A program made the translations under genes and the position numbers. Under the pieces are notes generated by a model. The model made no database searches and was not told the origin of the DNA. It saw nothing but the letters and a program-made list of their open reading frames with translations. A DNA stretch of 7,947 nucleotides from Gammaproteobacteria bacterium (GTDB lineage Bacteria > Pseudomonadota > Gammaproteobacteria > Steroidobacterales > Steroidobacteraceae): contig JADLDF010000510.1 of assembly GCA_020846815.1 (NCBI GenBank), positions 1 through 7,947 on the forward strand, written 5' to 3'. This document shows, one piece after another, positions 1 through 6,317 of the stretch. How positions within the stretch are numbered: position 1 is the stretch's first letter; each line of letters begins with the position of its first letter.

Positions 1-774
1 ACGGTCATCGTCTTCGACATCAACTACCACTACGAGCGCTCGATCGAAAACGGCCTCGATCCGGCGCACAACGAGTATGTCCACACGACGCACGGCTATC
101 AGGGCGAGCGCGAGGACACGTACACGATGATGGAGCTGCGGCCGTTCAAGAACAACGACTGGGGCTTCGGCTTCATGGCGACGTTCGATGCACCGCCGCT
201 GACCAACCCGATCATGCGCCGCGCGCGCCCCAAGGGCGGCAAGATGGAAGCCGGCTCCGGCACGGTCGGCCCGAACCACATGTGGACGTACATCAACTTC
301 TCCGAGAAGTACTCGATGCACCAGTACATGTTCGAGGCGCCGATCGACGAGAACCGCACGCGCGTGTTCCTGCTCAACGAGCGCAACGTCCTGTTCTTCA
401 AGAAAGGCCCGCTGACCGCGCTCAACGGCTGGCTCGACAAGAAGGTCAACGAGCGCAACGTCTTCATCGCCTCGCAGGACATCCGCGTCATGAACGAGGT
501 GCGGCCGCGGCTGACGCCGCCGTCGCGCGCCAAGGAACTGATGATGCCGGCCGACAAGTGCATCCTGCAGTACCGCGACAAGCTCGACGAGTTCGAGGCC
601 CGGGGCTGGAAGCTCGACATGGAAGCGATCAAGGCGGCGCAGGCCAAGGGCGACACGCTGTTCGCGATCCCCTGCCCCGCGCGCCGCGACACCAATGCAT
701 GGGTCCTCGACGAAGCGCCGCGGCTCGCACCACAGCCGCCGGAAAGGCGGGTCACGCTGCAGGCGGCGGGCTGA
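1..774 (+). CDS. Rieske non-heme iron oxygenase, alpha-subunit type, C-terminal catalytic part (5' end outside window)
   Basis: The frame is open from base 1 to the TGA at 772-774 and gives 257 residues; the start and the Rieske [2Fe-2S] domain lie off the left edge. Residues 20-28 read DPAHNEYVH, the D-x2-H-x4-H motif of the mononuclear iron site in ring-hydroxylating oxygenases: H23 and H28 are the two histidine ligands and D20 the bridging aspartate. D160, in the segment SQDIRVMNEVRP, is the likely third (carboxylate) ligand, 132 residues after H28, a distance typical of the family. Such enzymes take electrons from a separate reductase or ferredoxin to hydroxylate or demethylate a substrate; none is visible here. 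The substrate cannot be deduced. Family assignment is firm. The next gene, an MFS-like remnant, may once have been a transporter serving the same pathway, which is inference only. Confidence 0.88.
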   Translation, partial: TVIVFDINYHYERSIENGLDPAHNEYVHTTHGYQGEREDTYTMMELRPFKNNDWGFGFMATFDAPPLTNPIMRRARPKGGKMEAGSGTVGPNHMWTYINFSEKYSMHQYMFEAPIDENRTRVFLLNERNVLFFKKGPLTALNGWLDKKVNERNVFIASQDIRVMNEVRPRLTPPSRAKELMMPADKCILQYRDKLDEFEARGWKLDMEAIKAAQAKGDTLFAIPCPARRDTNAWVLDEAPRLAPQPPERRVTLQAAG

Positions 775-792
775 GCGCGCGTCGTCGACGCC

Positions 793-809
793 GCCCGGCA
801 CGGCCGGGC
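793..809 (+). terminator. GC-rich hairpin after the oxygenase gene
   Basis: GCCCGGC (793-799) and GCCGGGC (803-809) are perfect 7-bp complements around a 3-nt ACG loop, 18 bp after the oxygenase stop. No T-run follows, so this is at best a weak or Rho-assisted terminator, or an mRNA 3'-end stabiliser. In DNA this GC-rich such a hairpin can also arise by chance. Confidence 0.3.
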
Positions 810-851
810 CGCAACGCCAGGGCCCGATGATCCCACCGGGTCCGTTTTCCA

Positions 852-1349
852 GTGAGGGGCCGCGCGCCGCTGTTCGCGATGCTGCGCACCGGCATCGCCG
901 CCGCGCGCGACCTCAGGATCCGCCTCGCCTATTTCTCGGCGGCCGTGTCGCGCGCCTCGCTGTCGGTCATCAGCGCCTTCTTCTTCCTGTGGATGGTCCA
1001 GGCCGGCAAGGAACAGGGCATGACGCCGGCCGAAGCACTGTCGCGCAGCGGCGGGATCTTCGTGACCATCCAGCTCACCGCTACCCTGTGGGCGGTGATC
1101 GTCATCAGCTTCATCGACCGCATCAACCGCGTGCTGACGATGGCGGTCGGCGTGTTCACGCTCTGCGGCTCGCTGGGCATCTTTCTCGCGGCGATCGTCG
1201 GCGGCTCGCTGTTCGACGCCTGGCGACCCTCGGCGCCGTACGTCGTCATGGGCACGGTCAGTGGCGTGCTGTGCATCGCGGCCGCGCGGACCTGGCGGCA
1301 GACCCGTCACGGGCCGGCCATGGCCGGCGTGATAAAGTCGGGAGCGTGA
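852..1349 (+). CDS. Short membrane protein, probable remnant of an MFS transporter (about four TM segments)
   Basis: This 165-residue frame starts at GTG 852 and ends at TGA 1347-1349. An in-frame stop at 828-830 rules out a long N-terminal extension. There is no good Shine-Dalgarno sequence; ATG 879 (Met10) is an alternative start. Hydrophobic segments lie near residues 26-50, 67-88, 94-117 and 126-145. Residues 31-96 (LWMVQAG, EQGMTPAEAL, then DRINRV after the second segment) look like TM7, TM8 and the charged loop of a full-length MFS family. Residues 100-145 (GVFTLCGSLGIF, GGSLFDAW, APYVVMG) look like TM11-12 of the same family. TM1-6 and about TM9-10 are missing, and the 77-bp upstream gap has no room for them. 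Transport by this piece alone is unlikely; it may be a decaying gene or a small membrane protein. The assignment rests on remembered family patterns, not on an alignment. Confidence 0.6.
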   Translation: MRGRAPLFAMLRTGIAAARDLRIRLAYFSAAVSRASLSVISAFFFLWMVQAGKEQGMTPAEALSRSGGIFVTIQLTATLWAVIVISFIDRINRVLTMAVGVFTLCGSLGIFLAAIVGGSLFDAWRPSAPYVVMGTVSGVLCIAAARTWRQTRHGPAMAGVIKSGA

Positions 1350-2005
1350 ACGAGCTCGAATTCATCTGCCGGCAGGTCTCGATGGAGCGTGGCCATGCCG
1401 CCGCGGTGCGCGGCGCCTGCGCCACGGCGCTCGCCGCGGACGCCGACGGACCGCCCGACGTCGAGTTCCTCGACGCCTGCGCTGGCTATCTCGTGTTCAC
1501 CGGCGGCCGCTTCGATGCCCAGGACCTGCAGCACGACGCGCTGCTGCGCCCGTGTCTCGCCGCGGCCGGCGTCGCCGAGCCTGCGCCGCTCGACGGCCTG
1601 CTGCAGTCGCTGCCGGCAAGTCGCGAGGCGATCGGCCGGCTCGCCGCCGCGCTCGAGGCGCGTCATGCGGGCACGGCCACGGACGCGGGTAGGGCGGCCG
1701 ATGCACGGTTCGTCGAGGCGTTGCGCGACTACCTCGCCTTCCACGCCGGCGTGCTCGCGGCGCGACGGCATTCGCTCCACGACCTCTGCGACCGGCACTA
1801 TGGCCTGACGGAATGGCGGCGGGCCGCCGCCGTCGATGCCGACTCGATACTCGAGGAGCGCGAACGCTACGCGCGCGTCGTCGCCCGCTTGCCCGACGGC
1901 CTGTCGCTCGCGCCCTCCGAACCCTCGGCGCCGGCGCTGCGCGCCGCAGCCGCCGGCTCGACTGCCGACGCCCGCGTCGGCGCGGCGGCGCAGGACCACC
2001 GCTGA
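1346..2005 (+). CDS. Hypothetical helical protein, possible degenerate hemerythrin-like domain
   Basis: The preferred start is GTG 1346, giving 219 residues and a 4-bp GTGA overlap with the previous stop, which suggests translational coupling. ATG 1382 (Met13) is an alternative. No signal peptide or membrane segment is seen. The layout resembles a bacterial hemerythrin/HHE bundle: an early His (H17 in ERGHAAAVR), a helix ending LDACAGYLV before GGRFDAQDL, a mid-protein helix near 82-105, then FVEALRDYLAFH (122-133) and LCDRHYGLTEW (147-157), like the usual closing YxxF..DW pattern. The usual iron-binding FHHPKED and HMxxEE segments are not preserved (FDAQDLQHD and AGVLAARRH in their place), so iron or oxygen binding is doubtful. 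The last 35 residues are a low-complexity Ala/Ser/Pro tail. The frame is credible from codon use and the overlap; the hemerythrin link is tentative. Confidence 0.65.
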   Translation: MNELEFICRQVSMERGHAAAVRGACATALAADADGPPDVEFLDACAGYLVFTGGRFDAQDLQHDALLRPCLAAAGVAEPAPLDGLLQSLPASREAIGRLAAALEARHAGTATDAGRAADARFVEALRDYLAFHAGVLAARRHSLHDLCDRHYGLTEWRRAAAVDADSILEERERYARVVARLPDGLSLAPSEPSAPALRAAAAGSTADARVGAAAQDHR

Positions 2006-2089
2006 CGGCGGCTCGCGACACACCGCCGGCGACCCCGCCCGCCGGACCATTCTGCGCTCCGCTCCCTGTTCAGACCCCGCCTGACCGAC

Positions 2090-2713
2090 ATGGACATCCA
2101 GCACGAACCGACCTTGCACGCCCTGGTCCTCGCGGCCGGGGCCTCGCGCCGCTTCGGTTCGCCGAAGCAGCTCGTACGCATCGACGGCCGGCCGATGCTG
2201 CATGCCGTGCTGTCGCGGGCCGTCGAGGTGGCCGGGCATTCGGTCAGCTTTGTGATCGGCGCACACGCCGCAGAGCTCGCGCCCCTGCTGTCGCATTCGC
2301 CGACTTCGATCGTCATCAACCGCGACTGGGAACAGGGCCTGTCGAGCTCGATCCGGGCCGGCCTCGCGCGGCTCCCGGGAACCGCCGAGGGCGTGCTGAT
2401 CCTGCTGGCCGACCAGCCGTCGATCACGACCGAGGACCTGCGCCGGCTGGTCGGTGCGTGGCGCCGACAGCCCGACTACATCGCCGCGGCGCAGTACGGC
2501 AGCACCACGGGTGCGCCGGCGATCTTTCCGCGCTGGTGTTTCCGCGAGCTCGGTGAGCTGCGCGGCGACCGCGGGGCCGGTGCGCTGCTGCAGCGCCACG
2601 CCGACCGCGTGGTCCGCGTGGCGATCGCCGCCGCCGCCCACGACGTCGACACGCCGGAAGACCTGCTGCTGCTCGAGCATCAGAGCCCGCTCGAACCCGG
2701 CCGGCGAGACTGA
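2090..2713 (+). CDS. MocA/MobA-like nucleotidyltransferase (NTP transferase domain)
   Basis: This 207-residue protein of the MobA-like NTP-transferase family is close to the usual 190-210 residues. The nucleotide-binding signature LVLAAGASRRFGSPKQL spans residues 12-28, with K26 as the conserved phosphate-contacting lysine. NRDWEQGLSSSI (77-88) and LADQPSIT (106-113) follow, the DQP aspartate being a metal ligand. Then come GAPAIFP (141-147), GDRGAGALL (159-167) and the closing DVDTPEDL (185-192). The pattern matches molybdenum cofactor cytidylyltransferase (MocA) and PucB-like enzymes, which transfer CMP or another nucleotide to molybdopterin for Mo-hydroxylases. No xanthine-dehydrogenase-type gene is in the window, so the exact substrate is open. 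ATG 2090 is the only reasonable start after the previous in-frame stop (2003-2005), although the ribosome-binding site is weak. Confidence 0.88.
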   Translation: MDIQHEPTLHALVLAAGASRRFGSPKQLVRIDGRPMLHAVLSRAVEVAGHSVSFVIGAHAAELAPLLSHSPTSIVINRDWEQGLSSSIRAGLARLPGTAEGVLILLADQPSITTEDLRRLVGAWRRQPDYIAAAQYGSTTGAPAIFPRWCFRELGELRGDRGAGALLQRHADRVVRVAIAAAAHDVDTPEDLLLLEHQSPLEPGRRD

Positions 2714-2745
2714 CTGCGGCGACGCTCGGCCGGAGCGGCGCGGTC

Positions 2746-2765
2746 CTGCGGTGCGCGCAGCTTTT
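2746..2765 (+). terminator. Weak intrinsic terminator candidate after the nucleotidyltransferase gene
   Basis: CTGCG (2746-2750) pairs with CGCAG (2756-2760) around a 5-nt loop and is followed at once by CTTTT (2761-2765), 33 bp after the stop codon. The stem is only 5 bp, but a T-run is rare in this GC-rich window and the position fits. Confidence 0.38.
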
Positions 2766-2794
2766 GGATCGCAGGAGCCGGGGCACCGAGGTCC

Positions 2795-3475
2795 GTGAGC
2801 GGGGGGACACTCGCGGGCATCCTGCTCGCCGGTCTGCTGGCCGGCGCCGCCCCGCCACTGTCCGGCCAGTCGCCGCCGGCGACGCGTCCGCCGGAGAACC
2901 CCGGCGGCAGCGCGGTACCACCGACCGTCGGCGCCCCGACCGAGGCCAGTGCGGTCTGCACGCCGGGCACGGACCCCGGCACCGGCCGCGGGCTGAAGGC
3001 CGCCGATGCCGATGGGGACGGCCGCCTGTCACGCGCCGAGTTCACGCGCTTCCACGAGGATCTGTTCCAGCGCCTGCCGAAGGACCGCGAGGGCCGCGTG
3101 TCGATCGAGGACGCGATGCGGCACGGTGGCCTGGGGCCGGAACGCCGCGGCAACCCGCCCGCCGCGCCAGGCACGCGGCCGCCTCGGGGCGACCGCGAGC
3201 CGCAGACCGGTCGCCCCGCGGACACGACGGGCCGCGGAGCTTCGCCGCCCGGCTCGACGCCGCCGGCCGCGATTCCGCCCGCGCCGGCCCCGGCGCCGGC
3301 GACGTCGCCTGCACGACCCGAGGCCAGGTTGCCTCGCTCCGGGGGCAGCACCTCGCCCGATGGTGAACCCGATCGCGGTCGAGCCAGCAGCGATGCGGCG
3401 GGATCGAGCACCTCGACGCCCTCCTCCACGCCCTCGACCACTGCGCCGCAGGAAGCAAAGCCCGGCAGGCGCTGA
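2795..3475 (+). CDS. Secreted EF-hand protein with Pro/Ala/Ser-rich tail
   Basis: This 226-residue protein starts at GTG 2795. No other in-frame start lies between it and the upstream stop at 2711, and GAGG at 2788-2791 is a close-spaced possible ribosome-binding site. Residues 5-22 form a hydrophobic segment suited to a signal peptide, with cleavage near 18-25, so export is likely. Residues 71-82 are a textbook EF-hand calcium loop, DADGDGRLSRAE: ligands D71, D73, D75, S79 and E82, with G76 at loop position 6 and L78 at position 8. A second, degenerate loop follows at 95-106 (PKDREGRVSIED), with Pro at position 1 and Asp instead of Glu at position 12, as if a paired EF-hand lost one site. 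From about 115 on the protein is low-complexity Pro, Ala, Ser, Thr and Arg, probably disordered. One Cys (C55) is present. It probably binds calcium outside the cytoplasm; its biological role is unknown. Confidence 0.72.
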   Translation: MSGGTLAGILLAGLLAGAAPPLSGQSPPATRPPENPGGSAVPPTVGAPTEASAVCTPGTDPGTGRGLKAADADGDGRLSRAEFTRFHEDLFQRLPKDREGRVSIEDAMRHGGLGPERRGNPPAAPGTRPPRGDREPQTGRPADTTGRGASPPGSTPPAAIPPAPAPAPATSPARPEARLPRSGGSTSPDGEPDRGRASSDAAGSSTSTPSSTPSTTAPQEAKPGRR

Positions 3476-3523
3476 GGGCGGAGCGCTCTACGGCGCCGGC
3501 CGGCCAGCCCGGCTGTCACCGAG

Positions 3524-3540
3524 CGCCGTGCACTACGGCG
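3524..3540. terminator. Inverted repeat between convergent genes
   Basis: CGCCGT (3524-3529) and ACGGCG (3535-3540) form a 6-bp hairpin with a 5-nt loop in the 68-bp gap between the converging EF-hand and HisD-family genes. A second pair, GCGCTC (3483-3488) and GAGCGC (3521-3526), partly overlaps it. There is no T-run on either strand; a shared bidirectional terminator is possible but unproven. Confidence 0.28.
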
Positions 3541-3543
3541 GAG

Positions 3544-4851
3544 TCAGCCGGCGGCCTTTCCCGCCGTCACCGCGCCGCCGCCGTAGCGTCGCACACGGAT
3601 GTCGGCCTGCTCCTTGTGCCCGGCGAAGCCCTCGATCGCGCAGAGCCGTGAGCAGTACTCGCCGATCATGACCGAGGCCTGCGGCGTCTTGATGCGCTGA
3701 TACGTGCAGGTCTTGATGAACTTTCCGACCCAGAGGCCACCGGTGTAGCGCGACGCCTTGCGCGTCGGCAGCGTGTGGTTGGTGCCGATGACCTTGTCGC
3801 CGTAGGAGACGTTGGTCTCGGGACCGAGGAACAGCGCGCCGTAGTTGGTCATGCGCTGCAGGAAGAAGTCCGGGTCGCGCGTCATCACCTGCACGTGCTC
3901 GGAGCCGATCTCGTCGGCGACCTGGACCATCTCGTCGTAGCCGTCGCAGACGATGATCTGGCCGTAGTCCTGCCAGGCGCGCCGCGCGATCTCCGCGGTC
4001 GGCAGCCAGGCGAGCTGCTTCTCGATGGCCGCGACGGTGTCCTGCGCGAGCCGCTCGGAATTGGTCAGCAGCACGGCCGGCGAGTTCGGACCATGTTCGG
4101 CCTGGCCGAGCAGATCGGCCGCGCACAGCTCGCCATCGACGCTGTCGTCGGCGATGACCAGAGTCTCGGTGGGGCCCGCGAGCAGGTCGATGCCGACGCG
4201 GCCGAAGAGCTGGCGCTTGGCCTCGGCGACGAAGACGTTGCCCGGCCCGACGATCATGTCGACGCCGCCGATCGTCGCCGTGCCGAGCGCCATCGCGGCG
4301 ATCGCCTGCACGCCGCCGAAGGCGTAGATCTCGTCGGCACCGGCCATGTCCATGGCCACGACGATCGCCGGATTGGGCTCGCCCTGGTACGGCGGTGCGC
4401 AGGCGATGACGCGCCCGACGCCGGCGACCTTGGCCGTGACCACGCTCATGTGGGCGGAGGCGACCAGCGGATACTTGCCGCCGGGCACGTAGCAGCCGAC
4501 GCTGTTGACGGGCAGGTTCCTGTGGCCGAGCACGACGCCGGGCAGCGTCTCGACCTCGACGTCGCGCAGCGCCTCGCGCTGGATCTGCGCGAAGTTGCGC
4601 ACCTGCTGCTGGGCGAAGCGCATGTCCTCGATCGTGCGCGGCGCGAGCTTGGCGTAGGCAGCCTCGATCTGCGCCGGCGACAGCCGGAAGCTCGGCGGCG
4701 ACCATTTGTCGAAGCGCTCCGAATAGTGCCGCACGGCGGTGTCGCCTTCGCGTGCGACGTCGGCAATGATCTGCTCGACGGTGCTGCGGACCTGGGCGTC
4801 GTCGGCAGCGCGCTGCTCGGAGCTCACGCCGGTCTTGAGATGGCGGATCAT
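3544..4851 (-). CDS. hisD: Histidinol dehydrogenase family NAD-dependent dehydrogenase (HisD/HpsN-like)
   Basis: This 435-residue protein is full length for the family. Its start is ATG 4851-4849, backed by AAGAGGA nine bases upstream. The fold signature GPGN is at 202-205 and AGPTE at 225-229. Matching E. coli HisD, the zinc ligands are Q250 and H253 (QAEHGP), D352 (GDK) and H412 (FAGH), and the catalytic pair is E318-H319. Histidinol dehydrogenase oxidises an amino alcohol to a carboxylate in two NAD-dependent steps. However, the C-terminal part reads GTNHTLPT, then [14 protein letters not shown] (368-381), where biosynthetic HisD has a different LPT-region sequence, and no other his gene is nearby. 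This motif resembles HisD paralogues such as HpsN, the sulfopropanediol 3-dehydrogenase, so a catabolic alcohol substrate is more likely than histidinol. The symbol is a family label only. The gene lies downstream of, and on the same strand as, the tad genes, but a 206-bp gap with a possible promoter separates them. Confidence 0.93.
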   Translation of the reverse strand: MIRHLKTGVSSEQRAADDAQVRSTVEQIIADVAREGDTAVRHYSERFDKWSPPSFRLSPAQIEAAYAKLAPRTIEDMRFAQQQVRNFAQIQREALRDVEVETLPGVVLGHRNLPVNSVGCYVPGGKYPLVASAHMSVVTAKVAGVGRVIACAPPYQGEPNPAIVVAMDMAGADEIYAFGGVQAIAAMALGTATIGGVDMIVGPGNVFVAEAKRQLFGRVGIDLLAGPTETLVIADDSVDGELCAADLLGQAEHGPNSPAVLLTNSERLAQDTVAAIEKQLAWLPTAEIARRAWQDYGQIIVCDGYDEMVQVADEIGSEHVQVMTRDPDFFLQRMTNYGALFLGPETNVSYGDKVIGTNHTLPTRKASRYTGGLWVGKFIKTCTYQRIKTPQASVMIGEYCSRLCAIEGFAGHKEQADIRVRRYGGGAVTAGKAAG

Positions 4852-4860
4852 GCTGGGGAT

Positions 4861-4867
4861 TCCTCTT
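4861..4867 (-). promoter_or_regulatory. Shine-Dalgarno sequence of the HisD-family gene
   Basis: On the minus strand this reads AAGAGGA, nine bases before ATG 4851. It is the best ribosome-binding site in the window and fixes that start. Confidence 0.7.
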
Positions 4868-4872
4868 CTGGT

Positions 4873-4901
4873 GCGGCTTCCGGGATCCTGCGGCCTTCCG
4901 G
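4873..4901 (-). repeat. Short near-identical direct repeat in the HisD-family leader
   Basis: GCGGCTTCCGG (4873-4883) and GCGGCCTTCCGG (4890-4901), read on the plus strand, differ by one inserted C and are spaced 17 bp apart, between the possible -10 element and the ribosome-binding site. A regulator could bind here, but no protein can be named. In such GC-rich DNA it may be coincidental. Confidence 0.25.
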
Positions 4902-4910
4902 ACGCCGGAC

Positions 4911-4916
4911 ATTCTA
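4911..4916 (-). promoter_or_regulatory. Possible -10 element upstream of the HisD-family gene
   Basis: The minus strand reads TAGAAT, one change from the TATAAT consensus, in an otherwise GC-rich gap about 60 bases upstream of the start codon. No convincing TTGACA-like -35 box sits 16-18 bases further up, so an activator-dependent promoter or chance match is possible. Confidence 0.33.
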
Positions 4917-5057
4917 CCCGCGCTCCCGCATGCCACGCCGTCGGCCACGATGCGCCGTGCGAGACGGCATCACGGCCGTATGCCCCGCCGCATCGTCCAT
5001 GGCGCGGTTGTTCGTCTCCGCCGCATCATCGCCCTCGGCCGGCCTCTTCCACGGCAC

Positions 5058-6317
5058 TCAGCCCGGCGGGAGGGTCGCGACCTCGATCGGCGACTGCATG
5101 TGCACCACGGCCCGCGCGTGGATCGGCACCCGCCCCTGCGCCAGGCAGAGCTGGTCGAACGGATCGGACAGCGCGGCGCGCAGCAGAGCCGGCACGATAT
5201 CGCGGATCAGCGGCATCACCAGCAGTCGGCAGTAGCGCACCCGGATCGCGAGCACGTTGGCCTCGCGCAGGGTCTGCCCGGACGTGGCGCCCAGCGGATT
5301 GCGCACGTCCAGGCCATCGTTGGGGATGACGCGGCGACCGGCGTCGTCGATTTCCGCGAAGTCCGCCGCGGCCGCCGCCGTCGGGTTCTCGATCCACAGC
5401 CGCGTCAGATCGGGACGCAGGACTTCCGCCGTGGCGCGCACCAGCGCGCGGGCGCTGACCGCGACGCCTTCCCCCGCGCCCTGGCCACGCAGCACCGCGA
5501 CGGCGTCGACCGGCGCGAACAGCGGCACCAGCGCACGGGCTAGCGCCGCGCGCATGCGCGCCTCGCTCGCGCCGCTGACTGCGCCCGTGCGGGCGGCCTC
5601 GAATGTGGCGTAGTCGAGCGCATGGCGCGCCACCACGAGCTGCGCGAGCTCGAGCGTGGCGAAGGTCAACGGCAGCAGGACCAGGATGCCGGCGAGCAGG
5701 AACTCGACCAGCGCGACACCCGCGGCTGGCGTGGACCGCGACGCGCGCTGGTGGGACGTCGGCACGCGCGATGACATCCGGTGCGGCGACGGCCGGTGCT
5801 GCTGCGTCGGCAGCGGCTGTGGCTGCGGCGATGGCACCGATGGCTGTGATGGCTGTGGCAGTGGCCGTGGTGGGGGTGGCGACGAATGAGAGTCCGAGCG
5901 CCGTAACATCGAACGACACGGTGCAGTGACCGTTGCGGTGCCGTCGGCACCGAGCCGCTGGCCGGCCCGCAGGCCGAGCACGCGCGCCATGCCCGCAGGC
6001 AGCTCCCAGGCCGCGGCCGCACCTCGGCACCAGGCGAGGCGCCAGGGTGGCAGATCGTTCACCAGACGGCGGATGCGCCCATCGGCGTCGACGAACGCCA
6101 CGTCGATCGCGATGCGCATGCCGAAGCTGTGCACTGCGGCGCAGGGGCGCAGTTCCAGCACGACTCCCGGCGCGGCCGGCGAGCGACCCAGCAGGCCGAT
6201 CGCACGCTGACGGAACGTCGTGGCGCGGCGCACCAGAATGCCCGTACGCCGCGAGTCCACCGTGAGCTCGAGACAAGTCGCGGGCGCGAAGCCGGACGAG
6301 GACGAAGGAGATTTCAT
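5058..6317 (-). CDS. DUF192 domain - Pro/Gln linker - TadE-like pseudopilin fusion
   Basis: One uninterrupted 419-residue frame starts at ATG 6317-6315, which overlaps the tadC stop as ATGA, and ends at TGA 5060-5058. Residues 30-122 are a DUF192 domain: RQRAIGLLGR, VHSFGMRIAIDVAFVDADG and ELPAGMARVLGL are typical. Residues 145-180 form a linker rich in Pro, Gln and Ser. Residues 200-419 are TadE-like: GVALVEF with one transmembrane helix (about 201-224), LDYATFEAARTGA, then an extracytoplasmic region with C363 and C391 and a closing MQSP, as in TadE-type minor pseudopilins of Tad pili. G200|V201 with E205 at +5 fits the prepilin peptidase site. DUF192 and TadE are normally separate proteins. 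Met181 (ATG 5777) would give a 239-residue TadE with an Arg-rich 20-residue leader, so internal initiation is possible, although no clear ribosome-binding site precedes it. Role: minor pilin of an adhesion or attachment pilus; the DUF192 role is unknown. Confidence 0.8.
   Translation of the reverse strand: MKSPSSSSGFAPATCLELTVDSRRTGILVRRATTFRQRAIGLLGRSPAAPGVVLELRPCAAVHSFGMRIAIDVAFVDADGRIRRLVNDLPPWRLAWCRGAAAAWELPAGMARVLGLRAGQRLGADGTATVTAPCRSMLRRSDSHSSPPPPRPLPQPSQPSVPSPQPQPLPTQQHRPSPHRMSSRVPTSHQRASRSTPAAGVALVEFLLAGILVLLPLTFATLELAQLVVARHALDYATFEAARTGAVSGASEARMRAALARALVPLFAPVDAVAVLRGQGAGEGVAVSARALVRATAEVLRPDLTRLWIENPTAAAAADFAEIDDAGRRVIPNDGLDVRNPLGATSGQTLREANVLAIRVRYCRLLVMPLIRDIVPALLRAALSDPFDQLCLAQGRVPIHARAVVHMQSPIEVATLPPG
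5703..5720 (-). other. Predicted prepilin peptidase (TadV-type) processing site in the TadE-like domain
   Basis: The codons encode GVALVE, followed by F. Cleavage after Gly with Glu at +5 and an aromatic residue next is the known processing rule for Flp pilins and for the TadE and TadF pseudopilins. The hydrophobic helix begins directly after the site, as expected. Confidence 0.6.
5815..5880 (-). repeat. Degenerate CCA/CAG-type repeat encoding the Pro-rich linker
   Basis: On the plus strand this is an imperfect run of GGCTGT, GGCTGC, GATGGC and GTGGC units with 3- and 6-base periodicity. In the minus-strand reading frame it gives alternating Pro codons (CCA/CCG) and Gln or Ser codons. Such tracts expand and contract by slippage, which fits a linker created or altered between two once-separate genes. 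Confidence 0.55.

Noticed and set aside
99..1310. 403-residue minus-strand frame opposite the Rieske oxygenase and MFS remnant
   Set aside because: It is the reverse shadow of the oxygenase; the plus frame holds the iron-ligand motif.
695..1345. N-terminal extension of the hemerythrin-like frame back to 695
   Set aside because: It would run through the oxygenase end and the MFS remnant with Arg/His-rich sequence; GTG 1346 matches the gene boundary.
1307..2680. 457-residue minus-strand frame across the hemerythrin-like and nucleotidyltransferase genes
   Set aside because: It is antisense to a motif-complete nucleotidyltransferase and is compositionally biased, with no family signature.
3533..5235. 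Long open frames on both strands over the HisD-family gene (minus 3533-4948 and plus 3775-5235)
   Set aside because: Their translations are Arg/Asp/Ala-rich with no recognisable motif, while the 3544-4851 minus frame has complete family motifs; long shadow frames are expected at this GC content.
5815..5880. CRISPR-like or VNTR array
   Set aside because: Units are short, degenerate and have no spacers; the tract is better read as linker-coding low-complexity DNA.
5026..6276. 416-residue minus frame overlapping the DUF192-TadE gene in another phase
   Set aside because: Low-complexity Arg/Gly/Ala translation; it lacks the DUF192 and TadE motifs that are present in the chosen frame.
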